Assembly (NCBI GenBank): GCA_963766295.1
Contig: CAVXYW010000002.1
Span: 186,001-250,000, forward strand
Direction of reading: 5' to 3'
From: JBBDRJ01 sp963766295
GTDB lineage: Bacteria; Actinomycetota; JAICYB01
DNA: 64,000 nucleotides
In this document: positions 24,077-33,545 of the stretch, piece by piece
Layout of the letters: each line of letters begins with the position of its first letter
Numbering within the stretch: position 1 is the stretch's first letter
Notes under the pieces: generated by a model
The model's input: the letters and a program-made list of their open reading frames with translations, nothing else
The model's database searches: none
What the model was told of the DNA's origin: nothing
Position numbers and translations under genes: made by a program

Positions 24077-25101
24077 CAGCGAAGTCGCGGGATTACTTCG
24101 GAGCCGATCCGTTCGATGAGGGCGAATTGCTGATCGGAAGGCAGTCCCGGGAAGTCCGATCGGAAGATGAAGTGTGTGTCGTCGCCGAGCTCGTCCCGGA
24201 AGGCGGCGATCTCTGAAGCGACCCTTTCGGCATCGCCGCAGATGATCGTCGACCGCAGCTGCGCTTCCCGATCCGCATCAAGAGGTGGCGGCGAGGATGC
24301 TCGAGAACTCCCGCGTGCCTGTCCCATGTCCGCGTACTTCCATCGTAAGTAGCCGTAGTGCTGCTTGATCTCTTCCCAGGGATCGCTGCCATCGGAAACG
24401 TACACCGGAACGTGAAGAGCGAAAGCGAATGATGAATGATCACCACCGGACTTTGTCCGACCCTCCAGCGCGATCTGCTTGGCTTCGGCGAACGCAGCAA
24501 GTCCGGACGTGCCGGTCGACGATCCCAGGAAACCGTCGGCGATGCGTCCTGCACGGCGGATGGCTCCCGGCGCGAATCCGCCGAGCCATATCGGGATCGG
24601 CTTGGTTGGTTTAGGCGTGACGTTCACGTTTTTGAAGGAGTAGTGCTTGCCGTTGAAGGAGAAGGCGCCGGGCCCCCAGGCACCTCTTAGCACGTGAACC
24701 GTCTCGCGGACGCGTCCGGCACGCTCGTCCTGATCGACGCCGAAGGCCTCGAACTCTTCGTTTCGCCACCCCGCACCGAGGCCAAGGATGAATCGGCCTC
24801 CGGAAAGCAGATCGACCGTCGCAGCGTCCTCAGCGATCCGTAGCGGATCGTGCAGTGGGGCGAGCAGAACCGCGGTACCGATCTGGACCGCTTGAGTTGC
24901 CTGCGCGATGGCCGCCGCCAGCACGAGCAGCGAAGGCATGTAGCCGTCGTCGACGAAGTGATGTTCGGACAGCCATACCGAATCGAATCCCGATCGCTCG
25001 GCGGTCTCGCTACGCTCTACGGCTTCGCGATAAAGCTCGGCGTGCGAACGCGGATCATCCGGCGGGCGTTGGCAGGTGATCAGTCCGTAGCCGAATTTCA
25101 T
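24076..25101 (-). CDS. LLM-class F420-dependent oxidoreductase
   Basis: A 341-residue TIM-barrel oxidoreductase of the luciferase-like monooxygenase family. Diagnostic segments are FGYGLITCQRP, GFDSVWLSEHHFVDDG, IGTAVLLAPLHDPLRIAED, LSGGRFILGLGAGW and IPIWLGGFAPGAIRRAGRIADGFL. Actinobacterial members of this branch mostly use F420; FMN-dependent enzymes cannot be excluded. The substrate is unknown. It overlaps the next gene by one base and follows an ACT-domain gene by 42 bases. A Ddn-like F420 protein is encoded just upstream in the same reverse-strand series, which strengthens the F420 assignment. Confidence 0.87.
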   Translation of the reverse strand: MKFGYGLITCQRPPDDPRSHAELYREAVERSETAERSGFDSVWLSEHHFVDDGYMPSLLVLAAAIAQATQAVQIGTAVLLAPLHDPLRIAEDAATVDLLSGGRFILGLGAGWRNEEFEAFGVDQDERAGRVRETVHVLRGAWGPGAFSFNGKHYSFKNVNVTPKPTKPIPIWLGGFAPGAIRRAGRIADGFLGSSTGTSGLAAFAEAKQIALEGRTKSGGDHSSFAFALHVPVYVSDGSDPWEEIKQHYGYLRWKYADMGQARGSSRASSPPPLDADREAQLRSTIICGDAERVASEIAAFRDELGDDTHFIFRSDFPGLPSDQQFALIERIGSEVIPRLR

Positions 25102-25143
25102 CTGCCCGAGTGTACGGGCGTTACAACATGCCGAGCCCGCGAG

Positions 25144-25803
25144 CTAGGCCGGTGTTAGGACTCGTCTAGCGCGAACGGCCATGTCGGACAGAAGTCCCAG
25201 CTGACGCAACTCGGACGGACGGAAGCGCATGCCGGCCCAACGTCCGACGATCACGAACTCGAACGGATCGCTCAACGGTGCAGCCGCAAGTTCGAATCGG
25301 TGCATCCGCCAGTTCGTAGGCGCCCAATGACCGAGCGGGAGCTTACGCGGTCCGGTCATCGGCAGCCACGGAGTCTCCATGACGCCAAAAGGCGGCGCGT
25401 CGGACGACGCTGCTTCCGCAGTCGGGCCATCTGAAGTCACCCGCATGACGAGAGCCCAGCTCGCACCCAGAGCTTCCGGTAGACCCTCGGCCAAGCATTC
25501 ATAGGGTTCGGCTTCGATACGCGCGAGTTTGTCGGCAAGCTGCAAGCCGCCTAGAGGATCTGGAACACGAGCGATGCGCCGAACGATCTCGCACACCACG
25601 CCCGGAACGTTCTCGACGGCCAACCGCAACCGCTCCGGACTCATTCCGGTGCCGGCGACGCAGACTTCGTCGACCGCGTTGAAGCTGTCCCGATCGATGA
25701 CGCGAAGCGAAACGATGTCGGCTCCGATCGTGCCCAGAGCGGCGGCAACGTCGCCCAGGGAGCCGGGCTGATCGGGCAAGGAAACCCGTAAGACGTAGAG
25801 CAT
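25144..25803 (-). CDS. ACT-domain protein
   Basis: A 219-residue protein. Residues 1-75 form an ACT domain (MLYVLRVSLPDQPGSLGDVA, then GADIVSLRVIDRD and ENVPGVVCEIVRR), the small-molecule-binding module of amino-acid-responsive regulators. The remaining 140 residues contain a GAF-like mix of strands and helices (ASWALVMRVTSDGP, WRMHRFELAAAPL) that I cannot assign. The ATG at 25803 is chosen because GGAGGAGG precedes it and the ACT fold begins there; a long upstream extension is out of character. It sits between two F420-type genes. A role as an amino-acid sensor is inference. Confidence 0.78.
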   Translation of the reverse strand: MLYVLRVSLPDQPGSLGDVAAALGTIGADIVSLRVIDRDSFNAVDEVCVAGTGMSPERLRLAVENVPGVVCEIVRRIARVPDPLGGLQLADKLARIEAEPYECLAEGLPEALGASWALVMRVTSDGPTAEAASSDAPPFGVMETPWLPMTGPRKLPLGHWAPTNWRMHRFELAAAPLSDPFEFVIVGRWAGMRFRPSELRQLGLLSDMAVRARRVLTPA

Positions 25804-25916
25804 TTCGGCCTCCTCCTCGTGCGGTCGGACGAGTCGAGGCCAACGTAGCGTTGGGTTTGTTTCGACATGGTTTCCGGCGGTTTCGACTGCGTACCGGTTG
25901 GGTGAACCGCTGAGGG

Positions 25917-26342
25917 TTAGCGCGGCTCCAGGATCACCAGAGGGATATCGCGCGTGGTTTTCTTCTGATATCCCGCATAGCCGCGGTACGACTTCGTTAC
26001 TTCCGGCCACAGCGATTGCTTCTCTTCCGGCGAAGCGACACGCGCGTGCATCGGTTTGCGCTTGCCGTCCACGACGATCTCGACGTTGGGGTTGGCTTTG
26101 ATGTTGTGGTACCAGCCGGGGTGTTTGGGATCGCCGCCTCGAGATGCCACGATCACGATGTTGTCTCCATCCTGTACGGGAGAGGTCAACATCGACGAAC
26201 GCTCGAGGCCGGACTTGGCTCCCGTGGTGATGAGATCGAGCACGAGCATGCCGGCAAGCCTGCGGCCCAAACGGCCGCCGCTTGCGCCCAGCAGGATGCG
26301 ATGAACGCGGTTCATCGTTTTGAGCGTGAAGTCGCTGGGCAT
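25917..26342 (-). CDS. Ddn-like F420-dependent nitroreductase-family protein
   Basis: A 141-residue split-barrel protein of the deazaflavin-dependent nitroreductase family (Ddn/FDOR). Typical segments are DLITTGAKSGLERSSMLTSP, IVIVASRGGDPKHPGWYHNI, ANPNVEIVVDGKRKPMHAR and the C-terminal PLVILEPR. Family members reduce quinones or nitro compounds with reduced F420. It sits in a same-strand series with an LLM-class enzyme. The start at 26342 gives the normal family length. The physiological substrate is not predictable. Confidence 0.87.
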   Translation of the reverse strand: MPSDFTLKTMNRVHRILLGASGGRLGRRLAGMLVLDLITTGAKSGLERSSMLTSPVQDGDNIVIVASRGGDPKHPGWYHNIKANPNVEIVVDGKRKPMHARVASPEEKQSLWPEVTKSYRGYAGYQKKTTRDIPLVILEPR

Positions 26343-26384
26343 CGCGCAATCTTAAGCGTTCGACTTGGTTCAGCGCTTATTTAG

Positions 26385-26819
26385 CTACCCAAGCTCTTCC
26401 AACATTCCGGCTATTCCGTTGCGGATCTGGTCTCCGTAGGGGCCTGTTAGGTCGGCGGCCAGGTCTCGCGCCATCTCGTAATGGCGAAGGGCGTCCGCGC
26501 GACGTCCCAGGGCGAGGTATGAGTACCCGATGTTCGCGTGGATCGTGGGAAAGCAGTCCTTTGCCGTTTCCTCATCCAATGCTTCGGCCGCCCGGAGAGA
26601 AGCGAGATTCCATTTGAGTTTGCGAGCCGGATCGGGCTCGCAAACTCCGACCATGTGCGACGAGGCAACACGGAGCGCATCGCTTTCCTCTTCCTCCGCG
26701 ATCCGCCAGGCCTCGAGGTAGACGGCCAGGGCCTCGGTGTCTTTTCCCTCGGCCCGAAGTGATCGGCCCTTCTGGATGAGTGAATCGATCGGCCCAAGTT
26801 GCTCGAAGAGCTTCAACAC
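26385..26819 (-). CDS. TPR-like helical repeat protein
   Basis: A 144-residue soluble protein composed of helical pairs resembling tetratricopeptide repeats: LIQKGRSLRAEGKDTEALAV, AWRIAEEEESDALRVASSHM, FPTIHANIGYSYLALGRRAD and ALRHYEMARDLAADL. It probably mediates protein-protein contacts; no catalytic or membrane element is visible. It starts with GTG at 26819 and lies 41 bases downstream of tRNA-Glu on the same strand. The partner is unknown. Confidence 0.72.
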   Translation of the reverse strand: MLKLFEQLGPIDSLIQKGRSLRAEGKDTEALAVYLEAWRIAEEEESDALRVASSHMVGVCEPDPARKLKWNLASLRAAEALDEETAKDCFPTIHANIGYSYLALGRRADALRHYEMARDLAADLTGPYGDQIRNGIAGMLEELG

Positions 26820-26860
26820 GAAGTGATTGTGCTGCTCACGACGGACACTTCAACAACAAG

Positions 26861-26933
26861 TAGGGACGACGGGATTCGAACCCGCGTTACAGGCGTGAAA
26901 GGCCTGCGTGCTAGGCCACTGCACTACGTCCCC
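26861..26933 (-). tRNA. tRNA-Glu (anticodon UUC)
   Basis: A 73-base cloverleaf on the reverse strand. The 7-bp acceptor stem has a G1:U72 wobble, the D-stem is GTGC/GCAC, the anticodon stem is CAGGC/GCCTG with loop CTTTCAC (anticodon TTC), and the T-arm contains TTCGAAT. The discriminator is A and the 3' CCA is not encoded. The reading GAA fits glutamate. It is the only tRNA I find in the window. Confidence 0.95.
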
Positions 26934-26967
26934 TTGGACGAAGCAAGGCTACAAGACGAAGTAGCAG

Positions 26968-27897
26968 CTAATCTGACCTGGCCGTGACGCGTATCGGGGG
27001 CGTGATCGTGGCCTCGCCTGTGTCGACATCGAGTGTGATCAAAGGAAACGGGAGCACTCGGCTCTTGAAGTCGCCGAACGGATTGTCCTTGGGCGCCGGA
27101 GCGCCGGCCTCTGTTCCATCACAACTGCAGATCCCCATGACGCCCCAGTTGCCATCCGACGGCAGCGTGAGCATCGCGTCGCTCGAATGCGTGGCCCCCG
27201 GCTGCAGGACGAAAGCGTTGGCCGCGGCTGTCGGTGCGCGAGGTGTTGTGCCCGATCCCGCGCAAACCCGCTCGACACCCTCCTCGTTTCGGTAGTGGTC
27301 GTAGTACTCCGCCGGCGTTTGGTTCTCGCCGGCCGGAGCAGACCCCATCTGGAAGGCCATCACTTGAAGCGAGCAGTCCTTGTATTCGGTGATCGCCAAA
27401 GGCTTCTCGCTCGTGTTGGTCAGCGTGAGTGTCACTCTTTGCGGTGTGCCGGTCTGAAACTCGTTCATGCGCGTGTCGGTTTGCAAACGCAGTCCGGTAT
27501 TCGGATCGACCACCGAAATGGTGTGAGCGGACCCATCGATCGCAGCCTTGAGATCTGAGTCACGGCTGGCGGTTGCATCGTGTGCTCCGCCCGCTTTCGG
27601 GTTGGTTGAGACATCGGGTCCGGAGCTGACGCTCACCGATGCCCGTGGCTCGCTCGTGGCTCCGCCTTCGTTGTTGTTCGCTATTTGCGTGCCCACCAGT
27701 GCCGCGACGGCTCCGCCCGTCAACACAACCGCCGTCGCCGTTATCGCGACCATGGGCCGCCGCAGGGCGGTGAGTCGCGATCCGGCCACGACGTCGAGGC
27801 TTTCGATGTCGCGCATGACGCTTGCGCTGAAGCCATCGTCGACAGGTTCGGTTTCCCGTGTCTGTGCGAGGAGGACGTCGAGCTGAAGCGAGCTCAT
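26968..27897 (-). CDS. Membrane protein paired with a sigma factor (possible anti-sigma)
   Basis: A 309-residue protein with a cytosolic N-terminus (about 45 residues), one transmembrane helix (about 49-70, PMVAITATAVVLTGGAVAALVG), a Ser/Asn-rich linker and an extracellular beta-rich domain (about 120-300; PQRVTLTLTNTSEKPLAITE, CSCDGTEAG). The ATG at 27897 overlaps the sigma-factor stop as ATGA. This topology and coupling are typical of anti-sigma factors, but the N-terminal region lacks a recognisable zinc-binding HX3CX2C motif. A sigma-controlled envelope protein is the alternative. Four cysteines in the outer domain could form disulfides. Confidence 0.65.
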   Translation of the reverse strand: MSSLQLDVLLAQTRETEPVDDGFSASVMRDIESLDVVAGSRLTALRRPMVAITATAVVLTGGAVAALVGTQIANNNEGGATSEPRASVSVSSGPDVSTNPKAGGAHDATASRDSDLKAAIDGSAHTISVVDPNTGLRLQTDTRMNEFQTGTPQRVTLTLTNTSEKPLAITEYKDCSLQVMAFQMGSAPAGENQTPAEYYDHYRNEEGVERVCAGSGTTPRAPTAAANAFVLQPGATHSSDAMLTLPSDGNWGVMGICSCDGTEAGAPAPKDNPFGDFKSRVLPFPLITLDVDTGEATITPPIRVTARSD

Positions 27898-28559
27898 GCC
27901 TCTCCTCCGATGATCGGCCTCAGAGTTACAGCGAGTCTTCGACGTGCTTCGTGCAGTCGCGAACGCACGGTGCCGATGGGGCAGTCCAGTGCGTCGGCCA
28001 ACTCCTCGTAGGCCAACCCCGTCTCGCGCATCAGAAGCGTGGACCGATAAGGCTCGTCAAGGGCCGCAACGGCATCGTTTACTACTCGACGAAGGTCATG
28101 CGCATCATTCGGGTCGTCGGTGGAGGCAGTGGCGCGCAGCGGAGATGTGAATTGCGTGACTTCGACGGGGGTCGGCGTTCGAGCTTCGCGCCGCAAGAAC
28201 TCGATGCACGTGTTGCGCGCGATCGTGAACGCCCAAGCGACGAATCGCCCGCGCGGCTCGTGGCGCCGCAGTCCTTTCCACATCCGCAAGAACGTCTCCT
28301 GTGCTGCGTCGTCACCCAGGTGCGCGTCGCGCATCATTCGCCTCGCGAACGCACGGACCGGACCTTGCATCGTTTGCACGATCTCTTCGAATGCATCCGT
28401 GTTCCCCGTGCGCGCGCGGTCGACGAGCGGAGCCAATCGCTCCTCATCGAGACGAGGCGGTGCTGCCCGTTCTCCAACTTCGGACGGCCCGCCATCCCTC
28501 GATCCTTTTTGGAAGACGAAGCGGCGCGTCGGTAAGTTCGCGACACGCCTAGCGCCCAT
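27894..28559 (-). CDS. ECF-type RNA polymerase sigma factor
   Basis: A 221-residue sigma factor. Region 2 includes DAFEEIVQTMQGPVRAFARR and the -10-recognition segment DDAAQETFLRMWKGL, followed by RFVAWAFTIARNTCIEFLRR. Region 4 is the HTH LDEPYRSTLLMRETGLAYEE, LADALDCPIGTVRSRLHEAR. The ATG at 28559 is preferred because GGGAGG lies upstream; an in-frame ATG at 28613 would add 18 atypical residues. It is translationally coupled to the single-pass membrane protein downstream, a likely regulator. The stimulus is unknown. Confidence 0.9.
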   Translation of the reverse strand: MGARRVANLPTRRFVFQKGSRDGGPSEVGERAAPPRLDEERLAPLVDRARTGNTDAFEEIVQTMQGPVRAFARRMMRDAHLGDDAAQETFLRMWKGLRRHEPRGRFVAWAFTIARNTCIEFLRREARTPTPVEVTQFTSPLRATASTDDPNDAHDLRRVVNDAVAALDEPYRSTLLMRETGLAYEELADALDCPIGTVRSRLHEARRRLAVTLRPIIGGEA

Positions 28560-28696
28560 AGGCTTCAGCCTCCCGGTGGCGGGTTGGTCAGGGGAGAACC
28601 CGCAGGCCACCATATTCGGTCATTGAGCCATAACCCATCCGGGAAACGGCATGCCCAAGTTCAAAGCAACGGGCACCGAGGGCAAATTGGGTGCAG

Positions 28697-31159
28697 CTAG
28701 CGGCTAAGGCCGCGGGCGGAGGCCCGGTCGGGCAGGGCTGCGCTACCGGCGGGCGAGACCGCAGCCGTTGGTCTGAGCGCCCGCAACGGCTTGGTCAGCG
28801 CCTCGCGCAGGACCTCGTCCATGTGCTCGGCGAAGACGAACCTTAGGTCCTTGCGTACGAACTCCGGTACATCGACCAGGTCGCGCTCGTTGTCTCTCGG
28901 CAGGATCACGGTCTTGCACCCGGCGCGATGGGCGGCGATGACCTTCTCCTTTATCCCGCCGACCGGCAGGACCCTTCCGCGCAGCGTTATCTCTCCGGTC
29001 ATCGCCGTTGTGCGGCGAACGGGGATCCTTGTCACCGCCGATACGACGGCAGTGGCCAAGGCTATCCCCGCCGAGGGGCCGTCCTTTGGGATCGCGCCCG
29101 ACGGGACGTGAACATGTAGATCGTTGATCTCGTACCAATCTGCTTCGACGCCGAGCTCTTTGGTGCGCGACCGCGCATAGGTCAAAGCGGCTTGAGCGGA
29201 CTCCCGCATGACGTCGCCGAGGCTCCCGGTCAGCGTTAAGCGACTCTTGCCTTCGACGAGGCTCGCTTCTATGAACAGGATGTCCCCACCGACGGGAGTC
29301 CACGCCAGACCGGTCGACACACCGACCTCGTCGCCGCTCTCGAGCACATCTCTTCGGACTTTCGGCGGGCCGAGGTATTCCTCTAGTGCGGCGGCGATGA
29401 CGGTCACCTTTCCCTTGGTCGAGTTGGTGGCCACTCGCGTCGCGATTTTTCGGAAGACGCTTCCGATCTCGCGTTCCAATCCTCTTACGCCGGCTTCATA
29501 CGTGTACTCACGGATGATCCGGCGAAGCGCGTCCATAGCGATAGCGGCTTGTTTGGACTTGAGACCGTTCTGGATCAATTGCCGTGGGATCAGGTACTGC
29601 TTCGCGATCGCCACCTTCTCCGGCTCCGTATATCCGCGGAGCTCGATGATCTCCATTCGGTCCCGCAACGGCCCCGGGACCGTGTCGAGGATGTTGGCCG
29701 TGCAGATGAAAAGGACGTGAGTCAGATCCACCGGCACCTCTATGTAGTGATCGGAGAAGGCGTGGTTCTGTTCGGGGTCGAGCACCTCGAGCAGGGCTGA
29801 GGACGGATCGCCGCGGTAGTCCATCCCGAGCTTGTCGACCTCGTCGAGCATCATCACGGGATTTCGAGTGCCGGCCCGGCGCAATCCTTGAACGATCCGC
29901 CCGGGAAGCGAACCTATATACGTACGCCGGTGACCGCGGATCTCGGCTTCGTCACGGACACCACCGAGTGACATACGAACGAATTTGCGGCCGAGAGCGC
30001 GCCCTATCGATTGACCGAGCGACGTCTTTCCGACCCCCGGAGGTCCGACGAAACATAGGATCGGACTGCGTCCTTGCGGATGAAGCTTCTGTACGGCGAG
30101 GTACTCGATGATGCGCTCCTTGATTCGCTCCAAGCCGTAGTGGTCTTCGTCCAAGACTTTTCTTGCATGTTCGAGTTCGTCGTTGTCCGGCGTCTCGACG
30201 GTCCACGGGATCTCGATAAGCCATTCGAGGTAGTTCCGCGACACCGACCACTCCGGTGACTGCGGTGGGATGCGCTCGAGCTTTTCGAGTTCGCGTTCGG
30301 CAGCCTTACTTGCTTCCTCAGGCATTTGAGCCTCTTCGACCTGTCGCCGGAGCTCGGCCAGCTCTTGGGAGTCGCCCTCACCGAGTTCCCTTCGAATGAC
30401 GTCGAGCTGGCGGCGCAGGAATTGATCCCGTTGCATCTTGCGCATCTCGTCCGTCATTTCTTCCTGTGCGCGACTTGAGATGCGAAGCAGCTCGCGTTCG
30501 GCGGTCAAGTACTCCTGGATCGCGGCCAGACGCTTATCGACATCGAGCTCTTCGAGAAGTTGCTGCTTGAGCTCAGCTTCGAGGTTCAGGTTCGCAGCCA
30601 GGAAGTCGGCCAGATCGCCGGGATCGTTGATGTTCATGGCGGCGATCGCGAACTGCGGCGGGATGTAAGGCGCGAGCTCGGCTACTTCCCCGAAAAGTGT
30701 CAGGACCGTGCGCATCCGCGCTTGAGCTTCAGTCGTGGCCTGCGATGGCGTTATTACTTCGATCCGTGCCTGAAGGAAAGGCTCACCGGTCACCCACTCG
30801 ACGAAACGCACGCGCGCCTGTCCCTGCAGCGCGAGCTGGATTCCCCCTTGAGGCAACCGGAGAAGCTCGGCGACGCGTCCGATCGTTCCGATCTCGAATA
30901 CATCGTCGGGAGTTGGGTCGGATTCCTTCCTCGGATCCCGCATCGTGGCTGTGGCCAAGATCCGGTCGCCGGACACGACCTTCTCGATGAGCTTTAGTGA
31001 GTTCTCGCGACCGACCATGACCGGAAGAGCGAGATTTGGGAACAGGACGCTGTCGCGCAGCGGAAGTACGCCGACGACTTCGGGGAAGGACTCGTCGGGC
31101 TTCGATTCGCCCCGGCGGTCGATGACCCGGGGCCCTTGGCGCTTCTCGTTGACGGTCAC
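28697..31159 (-). CDS. lon: ATP-dependent protease Lon
   Basis: An 820-residue cytosolic AAA+ protease that degrades misfolded and regulatory proteins. The N-terminal substrate domain begins VVGVLPLRDSVLFPNLALPV. The AAA+ module has Walker A GPPGVGKTSLGQS and Walker B-type VMMLDEVDKLG. The S16 domain has the catalytic Ser in PKDGPSAGIALATA and the Lys in GGIKEKVIAAHRAG. The length matches LonA. The GTG start at 31159 forms a GTGA overlap with hsp20, so the holdase chaperone and protease are translated together, a sensible stress pairing. Upstream in-frame sequence lies inside hsp20 and is rejected. Confidence 0.97.
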   Translation of the reverse strand: MTVNEKRQGPRVIDRRGESKPDESFPEVVGVLPLRDSVLFPNLALPVMVGRENSLKLIEKVVSGDRILATATMRDPRKESDPTPDDVFEIGTIGRVAELLRLPQGGIQLALQGQARVRFVEWVTGEPFLQARIEVITPSQATTEAQARMRTVLTLFGEVAELAPYIPPQFAIAAMNINDPGDLADFLAANLNLEAELKQQLLEELDVDKRLAAIQEYLTAERELLRISSRAQEEMTDEMRKMQRDQFLRRQLDVIRRELGEGDSQELAELRRQVEEAQMPEEASKAAERELEKLERIPPQSPEWSVSRNYLEWLIEIPWTVETPDNDELEHARKVLDEDHYGLERIKERIIEYLAVQKLHPQGRSPILCFVGPPGVGKTSLGQSIGRALGRKFVRMSLGGVRDEAEIRGHRRTYIGSLPGRIVQGLRRAGTRNPVMMLDEVDKLGMDYRGDPSSALLEVLDPEQNHAFSDHYIEVPVDLTHVLFICTANILDTVPGPLRDRMEIIELRGYTEPEKVAIAKQYLIPRQLIQNGLKSKQAAIAMDALRRIIREYTYEAGVRGLEREIGSVFRKIATRVATNSTKGKVTVIAAALEEYLGPPKVRRDVLESGDEVGVSTGLAWTPVGGDILFIEASLVEGKSRLTLTGSLGDVMRESAQAALTYARSRTKELGVEADWYEINDLHVHVPSGAIPKDGPSAGIALATAVVSAVTRIPVRRTTAMTGEITLRGRVLPVGGIKEKVIAAHRAGCKTVILPRDNERDLVDVPEFVRKDLRFVFAEHMDEVLREALTKPLRALRPTAAVSPAGSAALPDRASARGLSR

Positions 31160-31611
31160 TCGGACCGCTGGATCTCGATCTCGACCCGCATCGGCCCCTG
31201 TTTCACCTTTGGGAGCCTTACCCGGAGCATCCCATCGGTGAACTCGGCCGACGCTTGGGAAGCCTCGACAGAAGCGGGCAGAACCATCCGACACTCGAAC
31301 CCGCCAAAGGGGATCTCGAGCTGAAGAGGTTCGGCCCCTTGGGGCGGCTTGGTGGGGGCACGCTGGCCGCTTATGAACACGAGCTCGCGTTCGATCTCGA
31401 TCGTTACGCCACCGGGATCGACGCCGGCCAGCTCGACGACGGCGATGAATTCGTGCTCGGTCTCGTAAACGTCGGTGCGTGGTGACCAGGCCCGTTGATA
31501 CGAAGCCGGTGTCGTCCTGCGGATTAGTCGAGCGACGAGATCGTCCATCTGTCGTTCCAGACGATCGAACATCGGGTCATGTGAGAGGTAACGACCCACG
31601 TTTTGAGCCAT
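31156..31611 (-). CDS. Hsp20-family small heat-shock protein
   Basis: A 151-residue chaperone with an alpha-crystallin domain (about 45-140): WSPRTDVYETEHEFIAVVEL, AGVDPGGVTIEIERELVFIS and the C-terminal strand with FTDGMLRVRLPKV. Members form oligomers that hold unfolding proteins. The ATG at 31611 begins the usual short N-terminal helix (DPMFDRLERQMDDLVARL). It is coupled to lon by a GTGA overlap and diverges from korA over 71 bases. I found no obvious CIRCE or HAIR operator in the upstream region. Confidence 0.92.
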   Translation of the reverse strand: MAQNVGRYLSHDPMFDRLERQMDDLVARLIRRTTPASYQRAWSPRTDVYETEHEFIAVVELAGVDPGGVTIEIERELVFISGQRAPTKPPQGAEPLQLEIPFGGFECRMVLPASVEASQASAEFTDGMLRVRLPKVKQGPMRVEIEIQRSE

Positions 31612-31620
31612 GAGCACGAC

Positions 31621-31626
31621 TATACT
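31621..31626 (+). promoter_or_regulatory. Putative -10 element of korAB
   Basis: TATACT at 31621-31626 would start transcription near 31633, leaving a leader of about 50 bases before the korA GTG at 31683. No good -35 box lies at 16-18 bases, so this is a weak or alternative-sigma promoter call. Confidence 0.4.
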
Positions 31627-31682
31627 GACGGTGCGGCCGGGGCAATGGGGTCCCGAGCCGCTTTCGTACGCAGGGGCGTGAA

Positions 31683-33545
31683 GTGGCAAAGGTAGTCCAG
31701 GAGATCGAGCAGGTAGTCATCCGCTTCGCGGGTGATTCCGGTGACGGGATGCAGGTCACCGGTGACCGCTTCACCAACGCCACAGCCGTCCTCGGCAACG
31801 ACCTCGCAACACTTCCCGACTTCCCCGCCGAGATCCGCGCACCCGCCGGATCGCTGGCCGGTGTGTCCGGCTTCCAGCTGCACTTCGCCGATCACGACAT
31901 CCTCACACCGGGCGATTCCCCCAACGTGCTCGTCGCGATGAATCCTGCCGCTCTCAAGACCAACATCGCCGACCTGACCGCAGGCGGGACGCTCATCGTC
32001 AACGAGGACGCCTTCGACGAGCGCAACCTCAGCAAGGCCGGCGTACGATTCGAATCCCCTGACCGACGGCAGCCTGTCCGGCTATCAGGTCTTCCAGGTT
32101 CCGCTGAACAAGCTCACGCTCGGTGCGGTCGACGGCGTCGAGGGACTCAACAGCAAGGAGCTCCTGCGGTCCACGCAACATGTTCGCCCTGGGTCTGCTG
32201 TCGTGGATGTTCTCGCGTCCCACCGACGGCAGCGAAGGCTGGATCCAGGCAAAGTTCGGCAAGAACCCGGCCGTCGCCGAAGCCAACCTCAAGGCTTTCC
32301 GCGCCGGTGTCGCGTTCGGCGAGACGACGGAGGTGTTCACCCATAGCTTCGTGGTCAAGCCGGCGACGCTTCAGCCCGGCATATACCGCAACGTCACGGG
32401 CAACACCGCGATCTCGCTCGGCCTGGTCGCGGCGAGCGTGCGTTCGGGCTTGCAGCTGGTTCTCGCGGGCTATCCGATCACGCCGGCCTCGGACGTGCTT
32501 CAAGACCTTGCGCAACACAAGGCCTTCGGCATCAAGACGATGCAATGTGAGGACGAGATCGCTTCGGCGGGCGCCGCCCTGGGCGCTTCGTTCGCCGGGA
32601 GTCTCGGCGTAACGGTTACGTCTGGACCCGGATTGGACCTCAAGTCGGAGACGATCGGTCTCGCCATCTCGGTGGAGCTTCCGTTGCTCATCCTCGACAT
32701 CCAGCGCGCAGGACCATCTACGGGCATGCCGACCAAGACCGAACAGGGCGACCTCCTGCACGCGATGTTCGGCCGCCATGGGGAAGCTCCCCTTCCGATA
32801 GTGGCTCCGTCGACGCCGGCGGATTGCTTCGACATGGTGCTCGAGGCAGCGCGCATCGCTCTCAAATACCGCACTCCGGTGATCGTGCTCTCTGACGCAT
32901 TCCTGGCTACGGGATCGGAGCCCTGGAAAATCCCGGACGCTGCGTCTCTTCCAGACCTCACGGCGGCCTTTGCCTTTGCGACCGAAACCAATGCGGACGG
33001 CGAGTTCTGGCCATTCCTTCGCGATCCCAAAACTCTCGCGCGACCGTGGGCGATCCCGGGTACGCCGGGTCTGGAGCACCGCATCGGCGGTCTCGAGAAG
33101 TCCGACGGGAAAGGCGACATCGATTACGAGCCGGAGAACCACCATCGCATGACCTTGCTGCGCGCGCAGAAGGTTGCCGGCATCGCGAAGGACATCCCAG
33201 CTATCGAAGTCGACGACCCAACGGGTGACGCGAAACTTCTCGTCCTGGGCTGGGGATCCACGTTCGGACCGATCAAGGCCGCGTGCAGGCGTCTGCGAAA
33301 AAAGGGCAAATCGGTCGCGCACACGCAGCTGCGGCATCTCAATCCATTCCCGTTGAATCTCGGCGAGGTGCTCGGCCGCTACGAGCGCGTGGTGATCCCT
33401 GAGCACAATCTCGGACAACTCCTCAAGCTCGTGCGCGCCGAGTTCCTGATTGATGCCCGCGGCTACAACAAGAGTGGCGGGTGTGCCGTTCAAGGCGGCA
33501 GAGCTAGAAGCCACCCTCGAGCACCACCTTGGAGAGATCTCATGA
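31683..33545 (+). CDS. korA: 2-oxoacid:ferredoxin oxidoreductase alpha (fused gamma-alpha), three frameshifts
   Basis: Read across three one-base insertions this encodes about 619 residues. The N-terminal gamma domain has FAGDSGDGMQVTGDRFTNA. The alpha domain has LAGYPITPASDVLQDLA, QCEDEIASAGAALGASFAGS and SGPGLDLKSETIGLA, and the C-terminal part has EHNLGQLLKLVRAEF. The enzyme oxidatively decarboxylates 2-oxoglutarate (as actinobacterial KorAB) or another 2-oxoacid to the acyl-CoA, reducing ferredoxin. The GTG start is at 31683. Shifts occur near 32041 (extra base after KAG), 32173 (before RNMFALGLL) and 33473 (after YNK). With them removed, the frame ends at 33545, overlapping korB as ATGA. 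Coding character persists throughout, so sequence error or recent decay are both possible. Confidence 0.88.
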